From NCBI RefSeq assembly GCF_029227915.1, contig NC_079881.1, positions 10,393,501 through 10,453,500 of the forward strand: a stretch of 60,000 nucleotides of DNA, written 5' to 3'. A program made the position numbers and the translations under genes. Below are positions 27,178 to 40,300 of this stretch, piece by piece; the stretch's first letter is position 1; every line of letters starts with the position of its first letter. The notes beneath the pieces were generated by a model. That model had not been told where the DNA came from. It worked only from the letters and a program-made list of their open reading frames with translations, and made no database searches. This stretch comes from Hydractinia symbiolongicarpus. Its lineage: Eukaryota > Cnidaria > Hydrozoa > Anthoathecata > Hydractiniidae.

Positions 27178-28545
27178 GATCAGGATAAACAATTCACTAA
27201 GTGATGAATTTGGTGTAAACGTTGGTGTACATAGCAGTTCCGTACACTTGTTTGTTTTAGTCTTAGAAGTGCAGGCGCCGTAGAATTTATGGCGCCGTAG
27301 AATAGTGGTTATAGCTCTCGTACTCTGTGCGGCAGACCGGGGTTCGATTCCTCTTGACAGCGATTCAACATGGGCAAGTGAATGTTACATAGCCCCGGGT
27401 TAACCCAAGCCATGTGATGGAAATTGGGAAGATGGCACACTGTGTGGGCCGTTGGATGTTGCCGGGAGTTGTCTAGTAGAGCGCGGGCTCTAATTGGGTC
27501 TGCGTAGCTCAAAATGAGCATTAAATATTCTAGGACTCTCCATCTACGCCATGGCCCCTCCTGGAAATAATAGACAGGGTATATCCCTCGATATTTGTGA
27601 GGCTAGCCATGTAAAAATATGCACATCTATTTATCTATCTAGGCCTATAAATAAGGGGAGAGCGATTTTTCTTGCTCACGGAAAGACTCGCCCAATTCTG
27701 AGAAATGAGAAACTAGCCGTGCCATTACTTGTTCCCCCAATTCCACAAAAAGTGACTGGCTGAGCAATAAATATCAATTTATCTCACATGGAAATCATTG
27801 TTACCTTTCTTATTATTTACAGTAAAAAATAACCAAAATAAATAAATAAAGATAAAATAAAATGAAAAAAGACTTTGTAATAAAATATGCGTTTATAAAC
27901 TTATTTTACTTATTTATATTTGCTCGCTCAGTTCAAATATTTAACCTTGGGTGAGCTATTTATGCTCTAGTGTTATTTTCATATTGATAGGCTTGAAGTG
28001 CTGTGGATGGAGTTCAGAACAGGTTGCCCATGGGAGTGATAATGCCAGAGTCGATGGAAGAATTAGTTAAAAAAGTTTGAGAAGTGGAAGAAAGGACTAG
28101 AAGAGGAATGGTCAGGGTTCGAATTAGAAATAAAAAGTAGGTTCTCAAAAATTTCCACTCCGTAAGGAAGTGAACCACCTGGAAGATGTGGTCTGAGAAC
28201 ACTGTAGACCACTTATCATAGAATACTTGTTCAATTTCTCTTTTTTTACTTTTTTCAGTGTTTTCCAGTGCATTCCTTCCTAATCCTAGGTTAAGAGTGA
28301 ATGCAGCAAAGTTGAAAGTCATGATTAGTAGCATTGAACCAAGTGTGACCTTGTAAGAAACTGGCCTAAAGTTTAAGGAGGGAGGGACAATGTTACTGGC
28401 AGGATAGGTTCTGCTTGGAAAAGGTTCAGAGAGGAATTCGAGTTTAGATCTAACACAGTCTGGATCAGATTAGAAAAGGGTTATTAATATACCGTCCCAG
28501 CCATGTTAGCATTGAAAACAGACATTAAGCTATTTCCATTATGTT
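27178..28545 (+). mobile_element. RTE-like copy 2, head to head with copy 1 and split by a SINE
   Basis: Bases 27,178-27,265 encode RINNSLSDEF-like sequence, and the same element resumes at 28,002 with GATGGAGTTCAGAACAGG, matching copy 1 at 26,010. Bases 28,280-28,340 and 28,390-28,520 continue to the shared 3' end (CCATGTTAGCATTGAAAACA). It is broken and not coding. Confidence 0.75.
27273..27994 (+). mobile_element. Insert with tRNA-derived SINE, flanked by 7-base duplication
   Basis: GAAGTGC at 27,266-27,272 and 27,995-28,001 brackets the insert, and the RTE sequence is continuous across it. The SINE body is 27,291-27,640: GCGCCGTAGAATAGTGGTTA (A box), GGGGTTCGATTCC (B box), a central part and a tail ending in TCTATTTATCTATCT. 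The 27,641-27,994 remainder is AT-rich and of unknown origin. GGCGCCGTAGAAT is doubled at the 5' end. Confidence 0.7.
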
Positions 28546-28710
28546 CATATAAATATATAAAGTTAAATTAAGTGGGATAAATATATGTATATACTATTTT
28601 TGTTTTTTAAATAAGAATATGTCTTGTTATCTTTGCTTAAAAATTTATTTATGAACGTATACTTTACATGTTTATTTTCTAGTAAATGGTCATGAAGGAA
28701 GAACCATGGG

Positions 28711-28742
28711 AATAGCATTAGCTAGTTATAGCTAATGCTATT
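28711..28742. repeat. Perfect 14-bp palindrome
   Basis: AATAGCATTAGCTA and TAGCTAATGCTATT are separated by four bases. Function unknown. Confidence 0.8.
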
Positions 28743-29285
28743 ATATGTAGCTACAACTTTAAAATACTACTAATTTCTATCTGACACAAAGACACAATCT
28801 AAAGCTTCAATCTGACACAAGTTATGGATGCCACTTGATCCTAATGCTAAAGTATATGGGAAACATTACACCTCTTCACAGTTTAATTGTTCATTCGTTT
28901 TCTGTATATATTTAAAAAAGGAAGTAAAGAGAGTGAATTTAAAAAGGTTTTGAACATTATGAATATTTTTCATTTTCTAAAGAAATAGTTGGTTGCATGG
29001 CATGAAAATTACTTAAAACATATGTGAAGGAATTGTACTGTTCTTTTTAAAAAATATATTACAAAAAATTATTTCAATATTCTTTATGGTCAGAGCCTCC
29101 TTAATTCATAACAGTTCACTTTCTTTTTTCAATTCTTAATAAGTGCGTTGTAACAAAATAAAGATATTTTTAAACAATGGTTAGCTACAACTGTGAATTC
29201 GTGTATACACAATATCTCTCAAAATGCAGTCTAATCGATATCCAAAACTGCATATGTTTTGAATATATCTACTTTTGGGTAAAAT

Positions 29286-29360
29286 ATGATGCTCGACCCA
29301 GGCTCCCTGGCAATGGACAGAGCAATGCAAGCAGCTAACCCACTATCCATCGTTGCGGGG
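29286..29360 (-). repeat. tRNA-like SINE head remnant
   Basis: On the minus strand GATGGATAGTGGGTTAGC (A-box-like) is followed by CCTGGGTCGAGCATC (B-box-like). It differs from the other two tRNA-like families here. No proper cloverleaf is apparent. Confidence 0.4.
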
Positions 29361-30479
29361 AAAAAATATATAGGTGAAACACGATAAAACATAATCAGGG
29401 GAAAAAAAGGGAAAATGGGTGGGTGTTTGGGGCGGTTTGATATTAAAAAAGCGTACTTAATACAAATCCTACACTATGTTAAAGAAGAAACTCTTGGCTT
29501 TCTGAAAACCACAGAACCTATCTAATTTGTATAACACACAAGTAAAATAACGACTTTTAAAAATATTACGCTCGCTGTTAACCCACTTGAAAATTAATTT
29601 CTGTTTGATTGAAACAAGCTACGAAAGAAGCGTTGGAAAATATCCTTTTTGGTGATATTTTTTGTAACAAGTTTTATCCAGCTTAAGATATTATATTAGA
29701 GGAATTTGTCAAAAAAAGAAGGTATATTATGCTTTTTTGATGAAATCTGGACATATATATCCACATTTGGATATAATTGACATATATACCCATTTTCAGA
29801 TATCGAGATCAGATTAAAATGTTAGACCTCCTTAGCTGCTAGTTAGCTAGATAACTAGCTAGAAAGCGAATTAGCTAGATAGCTGACAAGAAGTTATTAT
29901 ATGTCATGTTGTAAACACAGTATCCAATGCTTGAAAGGAAAGATAGTTTAGATAGCTTAGTCGAAAACAAATAAAATAGAATGTCTTTCGCCGACGAATC
30001 AAATCATGCAGTCATTCGCCCGTGTTCGCACATGTCTGAGCTGCCATTTTAATAGAATACTAGTGCCAGACTGTTTGGAACTTTGTTTATACTTTTCATG
30101 AAATTGAATTCAGACGAAGGAGGAGAACAAGCTAGCTCGCCACTCACTGTGATATTGCTATTGTTATACTTTCAATGTAGTGAAAATATATATTTTATGT
30201 CACACAATATCAATGCGTCTTTTTCACAACATGCATTAATATTTTCTAAATCTAAAGAAGTTTTTTTAGATATGGTTTTAGTTAATAAATATATTTATGT
30301 TGATCAGCTAGCTAAAGTCCTTGTTTGAATCTGTCAACATAATCTGATAATGTCGGATGTTTTTTGGCTTGTCGCACTTTCCATGGATGACATTGACATT
30401 CGCTATTATATATAATATTGCAAAACACAAACAATCTTTCTAAATATATATATTATGTGTTTTAGGGTTTTTTTTCTAG

Positions 30480-30552
30480 ATTGATATAATATGAGAATGA
30501 TATATGAAATGTACAACCCAAACTGGTTTCAGGGAAAAATACTGACTTAAAA
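30480..30552 (+). promoter_or_regulatory. Receptor cyclase 5' leader with conserved splice acceptor
   Basis: TTTTTTCTAG/ATTGATAT precedes the leader (AG at 30,478-30,479). The tandem paralogue has TTCTTTTAG/ATTGATAT in the same place (AG at 59,679-59,680), so the acceptor is conserved between copies. The upstream donor or spliced leader is not identified. Confidence 0.55.
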
Positions 30553-31353
30553 ATGTTATCATTTACTATATGTACTCCAAGAAGTAGCACAATGAACCTT
30601 GCAATTTTATTTATGATATTTATAATTCCTCCGATCCAGACGCATTTTCGTCACAATGCAGATGACGATGATATGTTAAAAAAACAACATTATTCAAATG
30701 CAACTTGTGTAAAAGAAGATTATAATTCAACAATGATCATGGTAAAGAATATGACTACAAATGAAATTGTACCTACGAATGTCAGTTTAAGTCGGTATTG
30801 TCATTGTCCAAATCCAGGAAAGAACTTATATAATTTTTTGTGCAAATGTGAGAAGCCAAATACTGTTGGTTCAGAGTCTTCTAAATATTACATCGATAGA
30901 TACAATTCCATTAACTATATCTGTAACTGTTTAAAAAGACTAAATGACACTTTTTCAACAGAATGTTGGTGTTTTAACACAGAAGATCAAATGTTCAATT
31001 TAACATGTCATCACTTCCCTCATCCAAAAAAGGGAAAAGATGTTATTTTACTTGGTGTTTTAATACCGTACACCCTTGGTGATTCTCACCTTACATCATA
31101 CTACAGTGGGAAATATTATGCTTCGGCAATGTATTTAGCTATAGATGATATAAATAACAACAAAAATCTTTTACCCAATCACAGGGTAGAGATAGTTTGG
31201 GCTGACACCATGTGTGATTGGAAAAAAGCTGTCACACTTCAAATGGGAATGATACATAATGAAAGTGTTGATGCATTTATTGGAGGAGGGTGCCAGGGAT
31301 GTAAAGCAACAGCTCGTAATGCTGGTGCCATTAATGTTCCCATGATATCACAT
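30553..31353 (+). CDS. Receptor cyclase exon 1: signal peptide, C-x-C region, start of ANF domain
   Basis: 267 codons ending ATATCACAT/GTAAGT, phase 0. Hydrophobic [14 protein letters not shown] follows a second ATG at 30,592. Residues 50-160 have CHC, CKC, CNC and CWC plus two lone cysteines and many N-x-S/T sites. The ANF domain starts at [13 protein letters not shown] and runs to [17 protein letters not shown]. Confidence 0.93.
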
Positions 31354-34300
31354 GTAAGTCACAAATTTAATTTTGTGTGTGTATTAAGTTTTGGGACTTG
31401 TTCTTGATGCCTGGCCTTGATTATAGGCACTTAACTGCTATTGCATAAGCTTTGAAGTACTATATTTTTGTTAATTTGTTTTGTGGAATAAGCAGCTGGC
31501 AGCCTAAAATATTGCAATTCATTAGAAAACCTAGCATTCCTTTTGTTCATGAATTCTTCAAAAGGTCTTTTGTAAAAGGTGATGAAAAAGAATATAATAT
31601 TAAATATTTTTTATCCAAAATTGTATGAAATAGAAAGAACAATATTACAAGCTTTGTAACAAGCAATCAATTTTTAAAACAAATTAAATTACCATGGTTT
31701 TAAATAATTGAACATCTATTAATTTTTTACAATCAAAGTTTCTTTTTTTAGTTTAACATTTTATAGCTTGCAATATTAAAAGCATAACACATAAAAGGGA
31801 ATCTTTGTTGAAACTGTATTTAAACACTTGCAACATGTATATATTTAAAATGTTGTTTTAAACTTTTGAACCTTTTTTGAATCTTTTTAAAAAATCCTCT
31901 GACACAACTACCATTAACATAAGTATCCATTGTAATGAATACTGGTATGGATACCTAAGAAATTTTTATCATATTCTTAAACTGGTAGATTGGCTAAGGA
32001 AAAAATCCACTTAATTCAATGTTTACAGAAATATAACTTTGTTTGCAATAACATGCAAAAAAAGGAAATTGTTTTTAGGAAACTAGGCTGTTACCACTAT
32101 TTTGTACAGCTTAAAGTGCTGATAAAAATCTGCAGGATCATATAAATTTTTGGCAATTCAAATTGTATCAGGATTAATTTTTTATGATTCACCAAGGACC
32201 CCTCCATACACATATTTTTTTTTCCCTAGAAATTTGTTGATGGTGTCATCATTTCACCCAAAGCATATTGGGTAACTCAGCCTTAAGAAACTTACCAATA
32301 AGTGTAATATGATTGCTTTTTAAATTTTAATGAAACATTTGATGTCAACCTGATGTTATAACATTGACGTAGCGTCAAAATAACTTATCGTTCAGGGATT
32401 AAGATATAGAAAAGTGCATATCCGCATTGCCCCTTGCAAACACATTAAATTATTGTGCTATTATAAGAGATTTGTTCTCTATATATACTATTTTTTTTCC
32501 ATTTATTTGATGCTGTTAGAGCTAACTTGTGGCAGTTGCTGTACCACTGTCCAATTTTCCATAAAAGGCATCTTTTGCAAGCAATGTTCTTGTTTTTTCC
32601 TGCATTTTCAAATGTTGTGATAGTTCTTGTAATCAGCAGTCTTTTGTATATAATACAGGCCAAAAATCCAAAAGCAATAAAAATTCTCTTTTCATAGTGT
32701 TATCACAGACTCATGCAAATCTTTTGCTGATATATTAATGAAGTTTACACCATATGTCCTTTTGTTTTTTATTAGATTGTCTGTAACCAACCAAAAACCT
32801 ATTAAACTTTATATGACATCGTGGGAATGTCTGATACCATATACCACATGTGGAGATAAAGATAAATCTTGAGTACATTATCAGGAAAAATACATGTAAT
32901 TGTAAAATAAAACATGATAAAACACTGTCAGATTAAAAATCTCAATAAATAATGTAAAAATATGTCTGGGCTTAAAATATTAATTATTTCATTTTAATTT
33001 AGAAAACCAAGCTAAAGTTGTATAAACCAGATTTGCTGTCAAAAATATATTAAATAAAAATAATAATCTTCATAGGCATTAAATCAAGGAAAATTTTTAA
33101 AATATTATAAACTATCTAGAACATATAAACCATCTAGAATTTGACATAAAATATTGAGTTTTTAACAAAAAACAGAAGTAAGGAATCAGCCAGTATATGT
33201 CCTCAAAACTTTATGCTTAGTTTTGTAGTATTTTAGGCACAACAAACTTATAAATCTAGGATTTTGCATTTCCTTTAATTGTGCAGCGATTTTGTTTGTA
33301 TTCATATATCCTATTGTGCGTCTCTAATAAAAAAATGGTGGTGCTGTTTTGTTCTACTTGCTTGCATTATAAATTTGTTTTGTGAGAATATATTTTAAGT
33401 TTTTTATTGTCTGTCTGTTTGTTTTTTTTGTTTAGTTTCCATGTACAAGATTTAGAGTATACTGAAAGAAATAGAATAATAAAGTATACACATCACCCAA
33501 TTTTTTATTTAACTTTTCATAAAGTTTTAAACTTGCTGTTTGAAATAAAGCTTTGTAATTCACTTGTCTATCTAAGATTCTTGTTTCTAAATAACTAAAG
33601 TAAGATGTCACTGTAGGAATGATTCATTATTTTTAAAAAGTTAATTAATGTTTAATTATTTTATAAATCATTACAATTCGATGTGAGGATACCATATACC
33701 CTTTGAGCTTGACTTTTAAAAAAAGGAAAAAAAAACACTGTGAATTAACTACACTCACCTTTTTATAATAAACAGAATGTACTTGAATAACAGCATTGTA
33801 GAGAAGGCTACCTGGTTTTTTGGCCAGTGCACATAGTAATTAGTGTCATTATGGCGTCGTAGCTTAGTCGTTACGACTCTCTAACTTTGCGCAGGAGATA
33901 ACAGATGTGCATACTTTACATGACTAGCCTCACAAAAATCAAGGGGTATACCCTGTCTATTATTTTAAGGAGGGGCCAATGCATTTGTTTTTATTTTCTT
34001 GTTTTGACAAAATCATGTTACCCAAGTTGTTTTCTTGGCCTTTTGAAAGCACAAGTGAAGTGTTCAGGCTATCATAAATTAAGAACCAACAAAATTGCGC
34101 ATGACATACTATACAAGCACAAATGGGTAGAGTGCTCTGTGATGTTCTTTGATGATAATATGGATTTCTTATTATCTCCAACATCGGTATCAATTTTTTA
34201 TTTTAAGAATTTTAAAAAAAGACTGTCTCAAAACATGTTAAATTTTATAAAAACAATCTGTTTGAGTTGCCGAAATTTAAAAAAAATCAAAACATTGTTT

Positions 34301-37300
34301 GTTTATCTAGTCTATTACTCCTTAAATAGCCATACAAACAAACAATTTCAGGTTATTTGATATAAGTGCTGTTGTTTTTATTTCAATTGTTAAAATTTGA
34401 ACTAACAATGTTTTTTTTAAACAACTAGGACCTCAGCTATCTGAATAAATAAACTCAAAGTATTTTATTAGCATTAAGCTTAATTTTAGACAGGTTTCAT
34501 TTTTATGTAATGTTGTTGTTTACTGTGTAAATTCTACGGGCCTTTCAAAGAAAGCATTCGGTCAATTATGGTGACATATGCTTGCTGGTATTTGTCTTTT
34601 GCAATTTTTTTTATTTTGAAATAATATATGTGTTATGATATTTTTGTCTGTTTAACATAAAATTTCTCTATTTACCAACAAGGTTTTGACCTTATCATAT
34701 TTCTTGTGGTTTTTATCACAAGTTGGAAAAGTAAAACTAAACAAATAAAAACTGAAATTAATTTTCTTCCCATTTTGACAAGAGGTTTTAGACATTTTAA
34801 GTATGTGTAAAACCAATTCAGGAAACATGTCTCTATCTGCAAAATCGAGGTTGATCTGCCACCTTGAGTCATGCTCTATATGTGGTGTGCATTTGTTATA
34901 AAAGTTTTTGGCACAGTTGTTATAACATAATGACGTACAAAAATATTATTTTCAATGCAGGAATCCCTTTATACAATTGCATTGATGTGAATACTATTTT
35001 GCTGTTTAAAATTTTTAATGATAACATCTAAAATTCAGCTGGGGCTGAATGTGCTTATTTTTTATACTTGCTTTAGCCTCAAATGTTATTATTCGTAATT
35101 CTTCTGAAAAACAGGGAAATATAATTATATACAACTAAGAAAAATATAAGACTTTAGAAACATATATATAATGAAAACCTATCTGAAAAAAGTGTTTTTT
35201 AGAAGCTTTACACTCACAGTATTTTGTGATCAATGAAGGCTAAGTATGTCCTTTTATGTTTTTAATATTTAGCAAAATTTCAACTTTGTTCTTATAAAAA
35301 GCATATTGTAGGTAAGCAAAGTAAAAAATATTTATGAGAGTTCGAGAGCGGAGTGCAAAGAATCTTTTATCCTAGATTGTTCTAATTTCATGGCAAAGTT
35401 CTTAGTTTTAAAACCAAAAATATGAGCCATGAGCTTTTCTTATTTTGTTTTCATTTTTCAGCAGCATTCAAGGCTTATGTTTTTAACATTGTTTACACAC
35501 TCAAGACAACTTTCGTGCTTTTACATTTTACATTCTCACTTGTGATATCCATTTAGCTTCCATTCCTTTTTGTCCTGTCCCTTCCTTATTTTTTCATTTC
35601 AAAAATTCCATGTAAAACTAGGAAAGAAGTGACACTGTACAGCAATTGTAAAGCTTTAAATGTCTGACACAGAAATTGAATCACAAGGATTATTGAAACT
35701 TATAGTCTTGTTTTAATTACTCCACACCAATATATATATAATGACAGTAACTGTGTAACAGGCAAAGGTGATCAGTTTAATTTCATTTAAATATGTTAAT
35801 ACATGAATCAAGGTGAGTGAAGCTGTGACATTACACTTATATTAAATTACACAAGTTAAGGCCTAATAACTTGGAATCCAGTAAATAGAACTGATCTCAA
35901 CTTCTCACTGGGTAACTAGAGGCCACCTGGGACTGAAATTAGGCCAAGTCACCATGGACCTGCCAACTTGTTTCTTAACTAGTGCTATATGCTTACTGTG
36001 TCCATGTGTGTATGGCTTGCAAATTGTAATATATTTTCCCATTTTGCTTCTGTAATATCTATGAAACATCACTTAAACTCTTTTTATTTATCAAAATATT
36101 GCTGTCAATAAAGATTGATGTCAAATTTGCTTCAGTTTTTAGCAAAACATTGCTGTCAAAGATTATTAATAAGATTATTCAAGCCATTGTGTTGCACTTA
36201 TATAACATGTAAACAGTCGAACATTAAAAAAAGTGATATCTTATATATAATATTATGCTGTGCCTGACAGGCATAGTCAATGTAGTCAATGTTTTTTTGA
36301 AGTTGCAAAAAATGGATGTGGCAAATGCTAATCAACAAATTAACCATCACAACATCGTTAACAATAATTTAACGTTGATAGCTTAATTTAAATTAACAAA
36401 GCCGTTACAATGCACTTATTAACTGGTGGAAAATACCTCTCCTGTGTGGGTAACTAGGGACAACTTGAGACCAAAATGGGACCTGTTACAGAACATAAAA
36501 ATTGATGACATCATCAAAAAAACTTTTAAACCTCAATATTTCTGCAACCGTTCAACAAAATTACATGATTTGTTGCATTTTTGTAAGCAGTGTTTCAAGA
36601 GTAAATGAAAATGAATGTTTGTGTGTTGTTGGGTCATTGCTAACATCAGCAAAATTTTTAAACCCTTAGAGCATGATCCTACACATTATTTTTATTACAG
36701 TTTCATACTCTCTACAATAAACTTATAGTAGTCTATAGGTCATTACTGACAACGTAGAACTTGATTAACATATTACTTTCGTTTTTCTTCAGTGGATTTT
36801 TCAACAAGTCAGGGAATTTGTTTTAAGTAACTGCGAGGAACTCGATAGTAGAGTTAATGGGTTAACAAATTTCTAGATATAATCTGTTCATTTTTTAAAA
36901 AAGAATTTTTCTCCTATAGATGGACCATTTCTTATTGCATTTGGGTCTTTAGTGATGATTGTGTATGAAATTTTTTTAAATCAATTACATTTCAGTGTTC
37001 CACAGGGACAAGGATTTTTTTAAACTTTAAAAACAAGATAAGAAATTAGTTTTTAAAACGTTTTTATAAGTATATTATATACATTTTTCAACCCCATGTA
37101 TTTCACTAAAGTTGCCTACACACCTGATTCATATATTAGCTTATTTTGTTGCAGGTCACAACATTTTACCCAACAGTGAAAAGAGGATGTATGTCCACAG
37201 GAAAATGATGAAAAAAAATTGTAACTTTTTTTCTCTATTAAGAAGGTAAAAAATAGTTAGCAAAACATTTTTTAAAGGAGTGATTCAAATCTTTTCTCCT

Positions 37301-40300
37301 TTCAATCATCAACATATAGGCTTCATTAATAAAGCATTTCAGGGTCTTTATAACTGGTTTTTCGTCCTTGGTGATTGGAGAATTGTTCTATTAAAATTTG
37401 CATCTTAGTGAAGTGACAATGTATTTAGTACATTATTATTTTTATGAGTATAGGGTATGTTTTTAAAAGGATATAGTTGATACGGTTAAAGGTTAATAAT
37501 GTAATGTGCAATGACTAGTAGCATAAACAACAAGGTCACTTACACTTCATAGCAAAGAAAAATTTAATATGTGGTTTTTGCTCATACTCAAAGCATGCTA
37601 TTAGAGGAAGTCATGAAATCTGTGTAAAAAGAAATTTCATGAAAAAAGTCATTGTAGCCACATTTTTAGTGGCGTTCTACTTTTTTTCATTTATATGTCT
37701 GTTTTTAAAAGAGCAGGATTTCAAAGTTATTTTAATTCATTTTTTAATTTATTTAGGCAAAGCATGTTATTCTCAAATCACTCTGTATTCATTACTTCCA
37801 GTTTATTACAATTAAAATAAACAGGATTAGCAGGCTTAACAAAATTAATCATGTAATCTCTTAAATGGTCATGTTCATAAATCAATGCACTATTGTTTCT
37901 TAAATTTTATTATGATCTAATGATTTTATGAAATATAGTTGTTTCAGGCACCTTGAAACGTGGTGTTAATAAGAAATAAGATTTTGGCATTTTTGAGGTA
38001 GAAATACAACATTTAAAATTACAAAGAACCTGATAACCTTTCATTGTAAATTGTCATTCTTCAATTTGGTGGGTAGAACAAAAATGGCAGCATAGCCGCT
38101 GTGAGATTTTCTGGTACCATTTAAGTATTGCAATTACAGGGACTTTCCAAAGATAGAGAAAAATTCTGTTTATTCTTGTGAAGATGTTAATAAATTCTTG
38201 CTGTCAAATATTTTGTTTAATCCTGGCATTATTAGTGTTTTGCAGTCATTTTTTTTTATTGGTGGATAATCTGTATTAAAGTACAGAACAATTTATGAAA
38301 GATTAATATATAAAAGAGCTTACTCTTGCTTAAAAAAGTATAAAATAGTCTGACCCTTGGTTCTGTAATAATATCCTTATTGACATATTCTTTAATTCAA
38401 TTTGGGAGATTGACATTTTTATCATGAATCTAATAATAATCTAATATAATGTGTGTCTGAAAAATTCACATTTTTATTATCTATATAATAATATGCCAGT
38501 TCTGTGTCTCTGTAACAGGCAAAGTGGATGTGTTCATTTTCTATTAATGTTGCCGAAAAATGCATGTCAAATATGTTAAATTTTTTGACGTCAATAACAC
38601 CAATTTAACGTCAATATGTTATATTAAATTAATGAAGTTGAGGGCACTTTCAGGGCAAATAACTTGGAAACGAGGTGGTGACGTTAATAATTTTTCAAGG
38701 GACCACCTAGCACCAATTTGGGTAATTTTCCCAAACATGGGTCCCCGAATCTGTTTCGGAATGGACAGGTTATTGACGTCATCAAAAACCTTCAAATCCT
38801 AATATCTCTGCAACCGTTTGTCAAAATTACATGATCCTATACATTTTCCTGATCAGTGTTTCAAGATCTATACAATGAAGGCAACAGGTATACGAATTTC
38901 TTAAAAAAAAATTTCGGGTTTTGATGGGCCATTGCTGACGTCAGCACAATTTTTAAGTCCTTATACTCCTTAGGCGTTTGTCGAAAACATATGATCCTAT
39001 ACATTATTTTGATCAGCGTTTTAATCTCTACGCATTACAGACATAGAATAAATAAAACTTCGCCAATTTTTTTGGTACCTGCACTGCTGACGTCAGCAAA
39101 AATCTAAAACAACATATTTTTTTATTGTCCTTCTGCCTAAGTGGATTTCTCCACGGGCCTTATTATCGACTAGTGAATCTAATAATAATCTAATAATAAG
39201 TTATGTATGTGAAAAACAAAAGAGGTGTGTTCATTTTCCTTTCAATAAACTAAGCATATTATGTTTTTTGCATGTTCCAGTAATTTTAAAGTCACAACTC
39301 TCCTCAGTTAGCCAGATATTTTTCAACAATTTTTATTTTCAATGTATCTTGTCTTGGGTATGCAGTGTAAATAGTTTCAGGGTGTCCGCTCTGTCAGAAA
39401 TTATAAAAATATAGGTCAGGGAAATTTGTTCTTTTTATATGTCAGAAATTCTAAACTTTTCATTTTAATTCAATGTTCCCTAATTTCAGTTTTTATTTTC
39501 AGCTTGTATTTTTTTCATTTTTCGTTTATTTTTTCTTTATGTAGTATATTGCAATTTTTCTTCTTCCTTAAACAGTCAACTAATTTATCAGCAATAACTA
39601 TAGAAAAAGTAGGGAAGAAAATTGTCAAAAAAATGTCAGGAATGTAGAAAAAATCAAGGTCAATATTTAAGTGGATGCCCGGAACTTTATTGTGGCATTA
39701 ACCAAACATTGTCAGTGTAACAAGCATTCTCCAGTCACATCAAATTTAGATGTAACTTCCATAAAATAGATATACATGGTCTCAAAACATTAAAAAATCC
39801 AGGACTTCTGACGGGTAAATCTAGGTTGTAAGTTGATTATTATTGTCATGAACAAACAAAAAAGCATATAAATACGGTAAATTTCAAAGTTTATATTTTT
39901 GCTTTTCTGCTTAGTTACAATTCTAAAAGGAATTATGATGTCACATTATTCCTTGTTGTGTTTCCTTACAAATAAAAGCAACTGTCTTATTATTTAGATG
40001 TGTCTTGATTCTGAGCTTTCAGAAAAGGAAACATATCCAACATTTGCACGAACAGAGCCAATCGGGCGTCAGTTAACACCTGCAATCCAAGAGCTGTTAA
40101 GATATTTCAAGTGGACAAAATTTGCAATGGTGGTTGAAAATTCCACTATGTATAGACGGGCACATAAGAATATAAAAGAGAAGTTTGCATCTCAAATATT
40201 AGCTACAAAATATATACCTGCCCCTTCACAGTATACTTATGAATATCATTACCACAAAGCTGTTGAAGATATGAAATATTTGTCAAAGAGAGCTCGAAGT

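Larger units (their letters stand above)
28546..30479. other. Intergenic DNA upstream of the receptor cyclase
   Basis: AT-rich, with an AGCTAG-rich stretch near 29,840-29,885. The 81-codon frame at 30,083-30,328 has no recognisable feature. Promoter elements for the cyclase are probably here but I cannot place them. Confidence 0.4.
31354..39997. other. Receptor cyclase intron 1 (8.6 kb)
   Basis: No exon found and none needed by phase (0/0). It holds a degraded Helitron-like copy (about 31,990-32,395), a SINE rearrangement (33,851-33,977), another Helitron-like region (about 35,731-36,810) and a good Helitron copy (38,480-39,173). Short open frames inside are AT-rich noise. Confidence 0.7.

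Noticed and set aside
27291-27370. Functional tRNA gene at the SINE head
   Set aside because: It is followed by a shared SINE body and tail and recurs in degraded form.
30083-30328. 81-codon plus-strand frame as a small gene or upstream exon
   Set aside because: No signal, domain or splice continuity; expected by chance in AT-rich DNA.
33905-34360. 151-codon frame in receptor cyclase intron 1
   Set aside because: Its start lies in an inverted SINE tail and the remainder is low-complexity AT-rich sequence.
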